64,000 bases of DNA, taken from contig JAKZAN010000154.1 in the NCBI GenBank assembly GCA_023053545.1, forward strand, positions 22,217 to 86,216. The letters run 5' to 3'. This DNA is from Lepidurus packardi (Eukaryota; Arthropoda; Branchiopoda; Notostraca; Triopsidae). This document shows, piece after piece, positions 1 to 10,640 of the stretch. Made by a program: the position numbers and the translations under genes. The notes under the pieces were generated by a model. The model was not told the DNA's origin, ran no database searches, and saw nothing but the letters and a program-made list of their open reading frames with translations. How positions within the stretch are numbered: position 1 is the stretch's first letter; each line of letters begins with the position of its first letter.

Positions 1-2905
1 GTGAGGTGAGGTCAGGTGAGGTGAGGTCAGGTGAGGTGAGGTCAGGTGAGGTCAAGTAAGGTCAAGTGAGGTCAAGTGAGGTGAGGTCAGGTGAGGTCAG
101 GTGAGGTCAAGTAAGGTCAAGTGAGGTGAGGTCAAGTAAGGTCAAGTAAGGTCAAGTAAGGTCAAGTGAGGTGAGGTCAGGTGAGGTCAAGTAAGGTCAA
201 GTAAGGTCAAGTGAGGTGAGGTCAAGTAAGGTCAAGTAAGGTCAAGTAAGGTCAAGTAAGGTAAAGTAAGGTCAAGTGAGGTGAGGTCAGGTGAGGTCAA
301 GTAAGGTCAAGTAAGGTCAAGTGAGGTGAGGTCAGGTGAGGTCAAGTAAGGTCAAGTAAGGTCAAGTGAGGTCAGGTGAGGTCAGGTGAGGTCAAGTAAG
401 GTCAAGTGAGGTGAGGTCAGGTGAGGTCAAGTAAGGTCAAGTAAAGTCAAGTAAGGTCAAATGAGGTCAAGTAAGGTCAAGTAAGGTCAAGTAAGGTCAA
501 GTGAGGTGAGGTGAGGTCAGGTGAGGTCAAGTAAGGTCAAGTAAGGTCAAGTAAGGTCAAGTGAGGTCAGGTGAGGTCAAGTAAGGTCAAGTAAGGTCAA
601 GTGAGGTGAGGTCAGGTGAGGTGAGGTCAGGTGAGGTCAGGTGAGGTCAAGTAAGGTCAAGTAAGGTCAAGTGAGGTCAAGTGAGGTGAGGTCAGGTGAG
701 GTCAGGTGAGGTCAAGTAAGGTCAAGTAAGGTCAAGTGAGGTGAGGTCAAGTAAGGTCAAGTAAGGTCAAGTAAGGTCAAGTAAGGTCAAGTAAGGTCAA
801 GTAAGGTCAAGTGAGGTGAGGTCAGGTGAGGTCAGTTGAGGTTAAGTAAGGTCAAGTAAGGTCAAGTAAGGTCAAGTGAGGTGAGGTCAAGTAAGGTCAA
901 GTAAGGTCAAGTGAGGTGAGGTCAAGTAAGGTCACATGAGGTGTGGTCAGGTGAGGTCAAGTAAGGTCAAGTAAGGTCAAGTGAGGTGAGGTCAAGTAAG
1001 GTCAAGTAAGGTCAAGTGAGGTGAGGTCAAGTAAGGTCAAGTAAGGTCAAGTAAGGTAAAGTAAGGTCAAGTGAGGTGAGGTCAGGTGAGGTCAGGTGAG
1101 GTCAGGTGAGGCCAAGTAAGGTCAAGTGAGGTCAGGTGAGGTCAGGTGAGGTCAAGTAAGGTCAAGTGAGGTGAGGTCAGGTGAGGTCAAGTAAGGTCAA
1201 GTAAGGTCAAGTAAGGTCAAATGAGGTCAAGTAAGGTCAAGTAAGGTCAAGTAAGGTCAAGTGAGGTGAGGTGAGGTCAGGTGAGGTCAAGTAAGGTCAA
1301 GTAAGGTCAAGTGAGGTCAGGTGAGGTCAGGTGAGGTCAGGTGAGGTCAAGTAAGGTCAAGTAAGGTCAAGTGAGGTCAGGTGAGGTCAAGTAAGGTCAA
1401 GTAAGGTCAAGTGAGGTGAGGTCAGGTGAGGTGAGGTCAGGTGAGGTCAGGTGAGGTCAAGTAAGGTCAAGTGAGGTCAAGTGAGGTGAGGTCAGGTGAG
1501 GTCAGGTGAGGTCAAGTAAGGTCATGTAAGGTCAAGTGAGGTGAGGTCAAGTAAGGTCAAGTAAGGTCAAGTAAGGTCAAGTAAGGTCAAGTAAGGTCAG
1601 GTGAGGTCAGGTGAGGTCAAGTAAGGTCAAGTAAGGTCAAGTAAGGTCAAGTAAGGTCAAGTAAGGTCAAGTAAGGTCAAGTAAGGTCAAGTAAGGTAAA
1701 GTAAGGTAAAGTAAGGTCAAGTGAGGTGAGGTCAGGTGAGGTCAGGTGAGGTCAGGTGAGGTCAGGTGAGGTCAAGTAAGGTCAAGTAAGGTCAAGTAAG
1801 GTCAAGTAAGGTCAAGTGAGGTCAGGTGAGGTCAAGTAAGGTCAAGTAAGGTCAAGTGAGGTGAGGTCAGGTGAGGTCAAGTAAGGTCAAGTAAGGTCAA
1901 GTAAGGTCAAGTAAGGTCAAATGAGGTCAAGTTAGGTCAAGTAAGGTCAAGTAAGGTCAAATGAGGTCAAGTAAGGTCAAGTAAGGTCAAGTAAGGTCAA
2001 GTGAGGTGAGGTGAGGTCAGGTGAGGTCAAGTGAGGTCAAGTAAGGTCAAGTGAGGTCAGGTGAGGTCAGGTGAGGTCAGGTGAGGTCAAGTGAGGTCAG
2101 GTGAGGTCAGGTAAAGTCAAGTAAGGTCAAGTAAGGTCAAGTGAGGTGAGGTCAGGTGAGGTGAGGTCAGGTGAGGTCAAGTAAGGTCAAGTGAGGTCAA
2201 GTGAGGTGAGGTCAGGTGAGGTCAGGTGAGGTCAAGTAAGGTCAAGTAAGGTCAAGTGAGGTGAGGTCAAGTAAGGTCAAGTAAGGTCAAGTAAGGTCAA
2301 GTGAGGTGAGGTCAGGTGAGGTCAAGTAAGGTCAAGTAAGGTCAAGTAAGGTCAAGTAAGGTCAAGTAAGGTCAAGTAAGGTCAAGTAAGGTCAAGTGAG
2401 GTGAGGTCAAGTAAGGTCAAGTAAGGTCAAGTAAGGTCAAGTAAGGTCAAGTAAGGTCAAGTGAGGTGAGGTCAAGTAAGGTCACATGAGGTGAGGTCAG
2501 GTGAGGTCAAGTAAGGTCAAGTAAGGTCAAGTGAGGTGAGGTCAAGTAAGGTCAAGTAAGGTCAAGTAAGGTCAAGTAAGGTCAAGTGAGGTGAGGTCAG
2601 GTGAGGTCAAGTAAGGTCAAGTAAGGTCAAGTGAGGTGAGGTCAAGTAAGGTCAAGTAAGGTCAAGTAAGGTAAAGTAAGGTCAAGTGAGGTGAGGTCAG
2701 GTGAGGTCAGGTGAGGTCAGGTGAGGTCAAGTAAGGTCAAGTAAGGTCAAGTAAGGTCAAGTAAGGTCAAGTGAGGTCAGGTGAGGTCAGGTGAGGTCAA
2801 GTAAGGTCAAGTAAGGTCAAGTGAGGTCAGGTGAGGTCAAGTAAGGTCAAGTAAGGTCAAGTGAGGTGAGGTCAGGTGAGGTGAGGTCAGGTGAGGTGAG
2901 GTCAG
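1..2905 (+). repeat. Satellite A, block 1 (5/10-bp AGGTC-AAGTA array, forward)
   Basis: A near-uninterrupted tandem array of pentamers, mainly GTCAA, GTAAG, GTGAG and GTCAG, that reads as 10-bp units such as AGGTCAAGTA, AGGTCAGGTG and AGGTGAGGTC. A rarer variant containing GTAAAG occurs near 261, 1,056, 1,696 and 2,671, and a GTCACATGAG variant near 930 and 2,483. The 261-to-1,056 spacing (795 bp) recurs in block 2 (4,309 to 5,104), so longer segments have been copied on top of the basic unit. No open frame of interest. The block ends abruptly at the edge of a palindrome. Confidence 0.95.
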
Positions 2906-3514
2906 GTGAAGATTTCAGTGAATTTTTTTCAATGAGATTTCAGAGAAAATTTCAGTGAAGATTTCAGTGAAATTTTCAGTGAAGATTTCAGTGAAATTTT
3001 CAGTGAAAATTTCAGTGAAGTTTTCAGTGAATTTTTTTCAATGAGATTTAAGAAAAAATTTCAGTTCAAATTTCTGTGAAATTTCAAGGAAATTTCTTTC
3101 AGTGATATTTCAGTGAAGATTTCAGTTAAAATTTCAGTGAAATTTCAAGGAAATTTCTTTCATTGATATTTCAGTGAAGATTTCAGTGAAAATTTCAGTG
3201 AAGATTTCAGTGAAAATTTCAGTGAAATTTTCACTGAAATCTTCACTGAAATATCAATGAAAGAAATTTCCTTGAAATTTCACTGAAATTTTAACTGAAA
3301 TCTTCACTGAAATATCACTGAAAGAAATTTCCTTGAAATTTCACAGAAATTTGAACTGAAATTTTTTCTTAAATCTCATTGAAAAAAATTCACTGAAAAC
3401 TTCACTGAAATTTTCACTGAAAATTTCACTGAAATCTTCACTGAAAATTTCACTGAAATCTTCACTGAAATTTTCTCTGAAATCTCATTGAAAAAAATTC
3501 ACTGAAATCTTCAC
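2906..3514. repeat. Near-perfect ~609-bp palindrome made of satellite B
   Basis: The left arm (2,906-3,209) is satellite B with TTTCAGTGAA forward. The right arm (3,211-3,514) is its reverse complement, centred on base 3,210 with essentially no spacer. The outer ends, the ATATCAATG marker (3,161/3,251) and the unusual TTTCTGTGAAATTTC variant all pair with one constant centre, so there is no net insertion or deletion between the arms. By eye I found only three mismatched base pairs, all close to the centre. The left end coincides with the satellite A junction. On one strand the arms could form a hairpin of about 300 bp. Confidence 0.9.
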
Positions 3515-3833
3515 TGAAATTTTCTCTGAAATCTCATTGAAAAAAATTCACTGAAAACTTCACTGAAATTTTCTCTGAAATCTCATTGAAAAAATTCACT
3601 GAAAACTTCACTGAAATTTTTACTGAAATTTTCACTGAAATCTTCACTGAAATCTCATTGAAATCATCTGAAATTCATCTGAAATCTCAGTGAAAACTTC
3701 ACTGAAATTTTCACTGAAATCTTCACTGAAATCTCATTGAAATCATCTGAAATTCATCTGAAATCTCAGTGAAAACTTCACTGAAATTTTCACTGAAATC
3801 TTCACTGAAATTTTCACTGAAATAAAGAAAAAG
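3515..3833 (-). repeat. Satellite B, reversed orientation, with a 79-bp tandem duplication
   Basis: Continues the right arm of the palindrome as TTCACTGAAA words. From about 3,651 a segment carrying the unusual words AAATCATCTG and AATTCATCTG is repeated once at a 79-bp offset (3,661 and 3,740). It passes into satellite A at about 3,834 through a short A-rich stretch (AAATAAAGAAAAAGGTC). Confidence 0.85.
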
Positions 3834-5855
3834 GTCAAGTGAGGTGAGGTCAGGTGAGGTCAAGTAAAGTCAAGTAAGGTCAAGTAAGGTCAGGTGAGGT
3901 CAAGTAAAGTCAAGTAAGGTCAAGTGAGGTCGGGTGAGGTCAGGTGAGGTCAGGTGAGGTCAGGTGAGGTCAAGTAAGGTCAAGTAAGGTCAAGTAAGGT
4001 CAAGTAAGGTCAAGTGAGGTGAGGTCAAGTAAGGTCACATGAGGTGAGGTCAGGTGAGGTCAAGTAAGGTCAAGTAAGGTCAAGTAAGGTCAAGTAAGGT
4101 CAAGTAAGGTCAAGTGAGGTCAAGTGAGGTGAGGTCAAGTAAGGTCACATGAGGTGAGGTCAGGTGAGGTCAAGTAAGGTCAAGTAAGGTCAAGTAAGGT
4201 CAAGTAAGGTCAAGTCAGGTCAAGTGAGGTGAGGTCAAGTAAGGTCAAGTAAGGTCAAGTAAGGTCAAGTGAGGTGAGGTCAAGTAAGGTCAAGTAAGGT
4301 CAAGTAAGGTAAAGTAAGGTCAAGTGAGGTGAGGTCAGGTGAGGTCAGGTGAGGCCAAGTAAGGTCAAGTAAGGTCAAGTAAGGTCAAGTGAGGTGAGGT
4401 CAGGTGAGGTCAAGTTAGGTCAAGTAAGGTCAAGTGAGGTCAGGTGAGGTCAGGTGAGGTCAAGTAAGGTCAAGTGAGGTGAGGTCAGGTGAGGTCAAGT
4501 AAGGTCAAGTAAGGTCAAGTAAGGTCAAATGAGGTCAGGTGAGGTCAGGTGAGGTCAGGTGAGGTCAAGTAAGGTCAAGTGAGGTCAGGTGAGGTCAAGT
4601 AAGGTCAAGTAAGGTCAAGTGAGGTGAGGTCAGGTGAGGTGAGGTCAGGTGAGGTGAGGTCAGGTGAGGTCAGGTGAGGTCAAGTAAGGTCAAGTGAGGT
4701 CAAGTGAGGTGAGGTCAGGTGAGGTCAGGTGAGGTCAAGTAAGGTCAAGTAAGGTCAAGTGAGGTGAGGTCAAGTAAGGTCAAGTAAGGTCAAGTAAGGT
4801 CAAGTAAGGTCAAGTAAGGTCAAGTGAGGTGAGGTCAGGTGAGGTCAGGTGAGGTCAAGTAAGGTCAAGTAAGGTCAAGTGAGGTGAGGTCAAGTAAGGT
4901 CAAGTAAGGTCAAGTAAGGTCAAGTAAGGTCAAGTAAGGTCAAGTAAGGTCACATGAGGTGAGGTCAGGTGAGGTCAAGTAAGGTCAAGTAAGGTCAAGT
5001 GAGGTGAGGTCAGGTGAGGTCAAGTAAGGTCAAGTAAGGTCAAGTGAGGTGAGGTCAAGTAAGGTCAAGTAAGGTCAAGTAAGGTCAAGTAAGGTCAAGT
5101 AAGGTAAAGTAAGGTCAAGTGAGGTGAGGTCAGGTGAGGTCAGGTGAGGTCAGGTGAGGTCAGGTGAGGCCAAGTAAGGTCAAGTAAGGTCAAGTAAGGT
5201 CAAGTGAGGTGAGGTCAGGTGAGGTCAAGTAAGGTCAAGTAAGGTCAAGTGAGGTCAGGTGAGGTCAGGTGAGGTCAAGTAAGGTCAAGTGAGGTGAGGT
5301 CAGGTGAGGTCAAGTAAGGTCAAGTAAGGTCAAGTGAGGTCAGGTGAGGTCAGGTGAGGTCAGGTGAGGTCAGGTGAGGTCAGGTGAGGTCAAGTAAGGT
5401 CAAGTAAGGTCAAGTGAGGTCAGGTGAGGTCAAGTAAGGTCAAGTAAGGTCAAGTGAGGTCAGGCGAGGTCAAGTAAGGTCAAGTAAGGTCAAGTGAGGT
5501 GAGGTCAGGTGAGGTGAGGTCAGGTGAGGTGAGGTCAGGTGAGGTCAAGTAAGGTCAAGTGAGGTCAAGTGAGGTGAGGTCAGGTGAGGTCAGGTGAGGT
5601 CAAGTAAGGTCAAGTGAGGTGAGGTCAAGTAAGGTCAAGTAAGGTCAAGTGAGGTGAGGTCAGGTGAGGTCAAGTAAGGTCAAGTAAGGTCAAGTGAGGT
5701 GAGGTCAAGTAAGGTCAAGTAAGGTCAAGTAAGGTCAAGTAAGGTCAAGTAAGGTCAAGTAAGGTAAAGTAAGGTCAAGTGAGGTGAGGTCAGGTGAGGT
5801 CAAGTAAGGTCAAGTAAGGTCAAGTGAGGTGAGGTCAGGTGAGGTCAAGTAAGGT
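3834..5855 (+). repeat. Satellite A, block 2 (forward)
   Basis: Same AGGTCAAGTA / AGGTCAGGTG / AGGTGAGGTC array and orientation as block 1. GTAAAG variants lie near 4,309, 5,104 and 5,764, and GTCACATGAG variants near 4,026, 4,146 and 4,951. It ends in a hybrid junction, AGGTCAGTGAAG, in which an A unit runs directly into a B unit. Confidence 0.95.
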
Positions 5856-6112
5856 CAGTGAAGTTTTCAGTGAATTGTTTTCAATGAGATTTCAGAGAAA
5901 ATTTCAGTGAAGATTTCAGTGAAATTTTCAGTGAAGATTTCAGTGAAATTTTCAGTGAATTTTCAGTGAAGTTTTCAGTGAATTGTTTTCAATGAGATTT
6001 CAGAGAAAATTTCAGTGAAGATTTCAGTGAAGTTTTCAGAGAATTTTTTTCAATGAGATTTCAGAGAAAATTTCAGTGAAGATTTCAAGTGAATTTTTTT
6101 AATGAGATTTCA
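5856..6112 (+). repeat. Satellite B spacer between opposed satellite A blocks
   Basis: About 257 bp of TTTCAGTGAA units with AATGAGATTTCAG variants. It separates forward block 2 from reversed block 3 of satellite A and is therefore the spacer of a very large inverted repeat. Confidence 0.9.
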
Positions 6113-8233
6113 CCTTACTGACCACTTGACCTTACTTGACCTTACTTGACCTCACCTCACTTGACCTTACTTGACCTCACCTCACTTGACCTTACTTGAC
6201 CTCACCTCACTTGACCTTACTTGACCTTACTTGACCTTACTTGACCTCACCTGACCTCACCTCATGTGACCTTACTTGACCTCACCTCACTTGACCTTAC
6301 TTGACCTTACTTGACCTTACTTGACCTCACCTCACTTGACCTTACTTGACCTCACCTGACCTCACCTCACTTGACCTTACCTGACCTCACCTGACCTCAC
6401 TTGACCTCACTTGACCTTACATGACCTCACCTGACCTCACCTCACCTGACCTCACCTCACTTGACCTTACTTGACCTTACTTGACCTCACCTGACCTCAC
6501 CTCACTTGACCTCACTTGACCTTACTTGACCTCACCTGACCTCACCTGACCTCACCTCACTTGACCTTACTTGACCTTACTTGACTTTACCTGACCTCAC
6601 CTGACCTCACTTGACCTTACTTGACCTCACCTGACCTCACCTGATCTCACCTCACTTGACCTCACTTGACCTCACCTGACCTCACCTGACCTCACCTCAC
6701 CTGACCTCACCTCACCTCACCTGACCTCACCTCACCTGACCTCACTTGACCTTACTTGACCTTACTTGACCTCACCTGACCTCACCTGACCTCACTTGAC
6801 CTTACTTGACCTCACTTGACCTCACCTGACCTCACCTCACCTCACTTGACCTTACTTGACCTTACTTGACCTTACTTGACCTCATTTGACCTTACTTGAC
6901 CTTACTTGACCTTACTTGACCTTACTTGACCTTACTTGACCTTACTTGACCTCACCTGACCTCACCTCACTTGACCTTACTTGACCTTACTTGACCTTAC
7001 TTGACCTCACCTGACCTCACCTGACCTCACCTGACCTCACCTCACTTGACCTTACTTTACCTTACTTGACCTTACTTGACCTTACTTGACCTTACTTGAC
7101 CTTACTTGACCTTACTTGACCTCACCTGACCTCACCTGACCTTACTTGACCTTACTTGACCTTACTTGACCTTACTTGACCTTACTTGACCTTACTTGAC
7201 CTTACTTGACCTTACTTGACCTCACCTCACTTGACCTTACTTGACCTCACCTGACCTCACCTCACTTGACCTCACTTGACCTTACTTGACCTCACCTGAC
7301 CTCACCTGACCTCACCTCACCTGACCTCACCTCACTTGACCTTACTTGACCTTACTTGACCTCACCTGACCTCACCTGACCTCACTTGACCTTACTTGAC
7401 CTTACTTGACCTCACCTCACCTCACCTCACTTGACCTTACTTGACCTTACTTGACCTTACTTGACCTCATTTGACCTTACTTGACCTTACTTGACCTTAC
7501 TTGACCTTACTTGACCTCACCTGACCTCACCTCACTTGACCTTACTTGACCTCACCTGACCTCACCTGACCTCACCTGACCTCACCTGACCTCACCTCAC
7601 TTGACCTTACTTTACCTTACTTGACCTTACTTGACCTTACTTGACCTCACCTGACCTCACCTCACTTGACCTTACTTGACCTTACTTGACCTCACCTCAC
7701 TTGACCTTACTTGACCTTACTTGACCTCACCTCACTTGACCTTACTTGACCTTACTTGACCTCACCTGACCTCACCTCATGTGACCTTACTTGACCTCAC
7801 CTCACTTGACCTTACTTGACCTTACTTGACCTCACCTGACCTCACCTGACCTCACCTCACTTGACCTTACTTGACCTTACTTGACCTTACTTGACCTCAC
7901 CTCACTTGACCTTACTTGACCTTACTTGACCTCACCTGACCTCACCTGACCTCACCTCACTTGACCTTACTTGACCTTACTTGACCTCACCTGACCTCAC
8001 CTGACCTCACCTCACCTGACCTCACCTCACTTGACCTTACTTGACCTTACTTGACCTCACCTGACCTCACTTGACCTTACTTGACCTTACTTGACCTTAC
8101 TTGACCTCACCTGACCTCACCTCACCTCACTTGACCTTACTTGACCTTACTTGACCTCACTTGACCTCACCTGACCTCACCTGACCTCACCTCACTTGAC
8201 CTTACTTGACCTTACTTGACCTTACTTGACCTT
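6113..8233 (-). repeat. Satellite A, block 3 (reversed)
   Basis: The array reads CTTACTTGAC, CTCACCTGAC and CTCACTTGAC on the plus strand, the reverse complement of blocks 1 and 2. CTTTACC variants (near 7,055 and 7,608) correspond to GTAAAG in the forward blocks, and CTCATGTGAC (near 6,262 and 7,776) to GTCACATGAG. It returns to satellite B at TTGACCTTGAGTTTTCAG. Confidence 0.95.
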
Positions 8234-10493
8234 GAGTTTTCAGTGAAAATTTCAGTGAAGATTTCAGTGAAATTTTCATTGAAAATTTCAGTGAAGATTT
8301 CAGTGAAGTTTTCAGCGAATTGTTTTCAACGAGATTCAGTGAAAACTTCAGTGAAGTTTTCAGTGAAGTTTTCAGTGAATTTTTTTCAATGAATTGTTCT
8401 CAATTTCAGTGAATTGTTCTCAATGAGATTTCAGAGAAAATTTCAGTGAAGATTTCAGTGAAATTTTCAGTGAAGATTTCAGTGAAATTTTCAGTGAAAA
8501 TTTCAGTGAAGTTTTCAGAGAATTTTTTGCAATGAGGTTTCAGAGAAAATTGCAGTGAAGTTTTCAGTGAATTGTTTTCAATGAGATTTCAGAGAAAATT
8601 TCAGTGAAGATTTCAGTGAAATTTTCAGTGAAGATTTCAGTGAAATTTTCAGTGAAAATTTCAGTGAAGTTTTCAGTGAATTTTTTTCAATGAGATTTAA
8701 GAAAAAATTTCAGTTCAAATTTCTGTGAAATTTCAAGGAAATTTCTTTCAGTGATATTTCAGTGAAGATTTCAGTTAAAATTTCAGTGAAATTTCAAGGA
8801 AATTTCTTTCAGTGATATTTCAGTGAAGATTTCAGTGAAAATTTCAGTGAAGTTTTCAGTGAATTGTTTTCAATGAGATTTCAGAGAAAATTTCATTTAA
8901 GATTTCAGTGAAAATTTCAGTGAATATTTCAGTGAAATTTTCAGTGAAAATTTCAGTGAAAATTTCAGTGAAAATTTCAGTGAAGTTTTCAGTGAAGTTT
9001 TCAGTGAATTTTTTTCAATGAGATTTCAGTGAAAATTTCAGTGAAGAATTCAGTGAAATTTTCAAGTGAATTCTTTTTTAATTAGATTTCAGTGAAGATT
9101 TCAGTGAAGTTTCAAGGGAATTTCTTTCACTGATATTTCAGTGAAAATTTCAGTGAAGATTTCAGTGAAGTTTTCAGTGAATTGTTTTCAATAAGATTTC
9201 AGAGAAAATTTCAGCTAAGATTTCAGTGAAATTTCAAGGAAATTTCTTTCAATGAGATTTCAGTGAAGATTTCAGAGAAAATTTCAGTGAAGGTTTCAGT
9301 GAAATTTTCAGTGAAGATTTCAATAAGTGAAAATTTCAATTGTGAAAATTTCAGTGAAGAATTCAGTGAAATTTTCAGTGAAAATTTCAGTGAAGTTTTC
9401 AGTGAATTTTTTTCAATGAGATTTCAGGGAAAATTTCAGTGAAGATTTCAGTGAAATTTTCAGTGAAGATTTCAGTGAAAATTTCAGTGAAGTTTTCAGT
9501 GAAATTTTCAAGTGAATTTTTTTTAATAAGATTTCAGTGAAAATTTCAAGTGAATTTTTTTTAATGAGATTTCAGTGAAAATTTCAGTGAAGATTTCAGT
9601 GAAATTTTCAGTGAAATTTTCAGTGAAAATTTCAGTGAAAATTTCAGTGATATTTCAGTGAAGATTTCAGTGAAATTTTCAGTGAAGATTTCAGTGAAAA
9701 TTTCAGTGAAGTTTTCAGTGAAATTTTCAAGTGAATTTTTTTTAATAAGATTTCAGTGAAAATTTCAAGTGAATTTTTTTTAATGAGATTTCAGTGAAAA
9801 TTTCAGTGAAGTTTTCAGTGAATTGTTTTCAATGAGATTTCAGAGAAAATTTCAGTGAAGATTTCAGTGAAATTTTCAGTGAAGTTTTCAGTGAATTGAA
9901 GTTTTCAATGAGATTTTAGAGAAAATTTCAGTGAAGATTTCAGTGAAGTTTTCAGTGAATTTTTTTCAATGAGATTTCAGAGAAAATTTCATTTAAGATT
10001 TCAGTGAAAATTTCAGTGAATATTTCAGTGAAATTTTCAGTGAAAATTTCAGTGAAAATTTCAGTGAAGTTTTCAGTGAATTTTTTTCAATGAGATTTAA
10101 GTGAAAATTTCAGTGAAGAATTCAGTGAAATTTTCAAGTGAATTCTTTTTTAATTAGATTTCAGTGAAAATTTCAGTGAAGATTTCAGTGAAGTTTCAAG
10201 GGAATTTCTTTCACTGATATTTCAGTGAAAATTTCAGTGAAGATTTCAGTGAAGTTTTCAGTGAATTGTTTTCAATAAGATTTCATAGAAAATTTCAGTT
10301 AAGATTTCAGTGAAATTTCAAGGAAATTTCTTTCAATGAGATTTCAGTGAAGATTTCAGAGAAAATTTCAGTGAAGGTTTCAGTGAAATTTTCAGTGAAG
10401 ATTTCACTGAAATTTTCAGTGAAAATTTCAGTGAAGTTTTCAGTGAATTGTTTTCAATGAGATTTCAGAGAAAATTTCAGTGAAGATTTCAGT
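8234..10493 (+). repeat. Satellite B (12-bp TTTCAGTGAA array), left of element 1
   Basis: Units are mostly 12 bp: GATTTCAGTGAA, AATTTCAGTGAA and ATTTTCAGTGAA. They are interspersed with longer variants carrying GAATTGTTTTCAATGAG, TTTCAAGGAAATTTC or AATTCTTTTTTAATTAG. The core TTTCASTGAAA is self-complementary around its centre. Longer segments are repeated: about 8,579-8,850 copies the left arm of the 2,906-3,514 palindrome, and a ~0.4-kb segment around 9,975-10,408 resembles about 8,900-9,330 and recurs beyond element 1 at about 16,545-16,978. No coding signal. Confidence 0.95.
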
Positions 10494-10640
10494 TGTTGTT
10501 GTTGTTTTTGGTTTTTTAAGACGGCCAACGTCGCATTCGCGTCGCATTACCGTCTTCGGCTTTCTGTTTTTTTTTTTTTTTTTTTCTTCTTCTCTTCTTT
10601 TTTATTTTTTCACATATTCACTGATATTTCCTCTGTGTAC
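10494..10640 (-). other. Element 1 3' UTR with stem-loop and (CAA)n tail
   Basis: In transcript order: a purine-rich stretch, a 19-nt A run (10,567-10,585), a GC-richer segment and a tail of CAA repeats (TTG repeats at about 10,494-10,505 on the plus strand). AAGACGG (10,518-10,524) and CCGTCTT (10,550-10,556) form a perfect 7-bp stem. Its loop contains GTCGCATT twice (10,530 and 10,541). Such 3' structures are often what LINE RT recognises; here that role is inferred. Confidence 0.65.

Noticed and set aside
1-2905. CRISPR-like regular array.
   Set aside because: There are no unique spacers; the units are contiguous 5/10-bp words, and the setting is eukaryotic.
8234-10493. A long repetitive protein encoded by satellite B (the 12-bp unit is four codons).
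   Set aside because: TGA and TAA stops in the AATGAG and TTTAAT variants and frame changes from non-12-bp variants break every frame.
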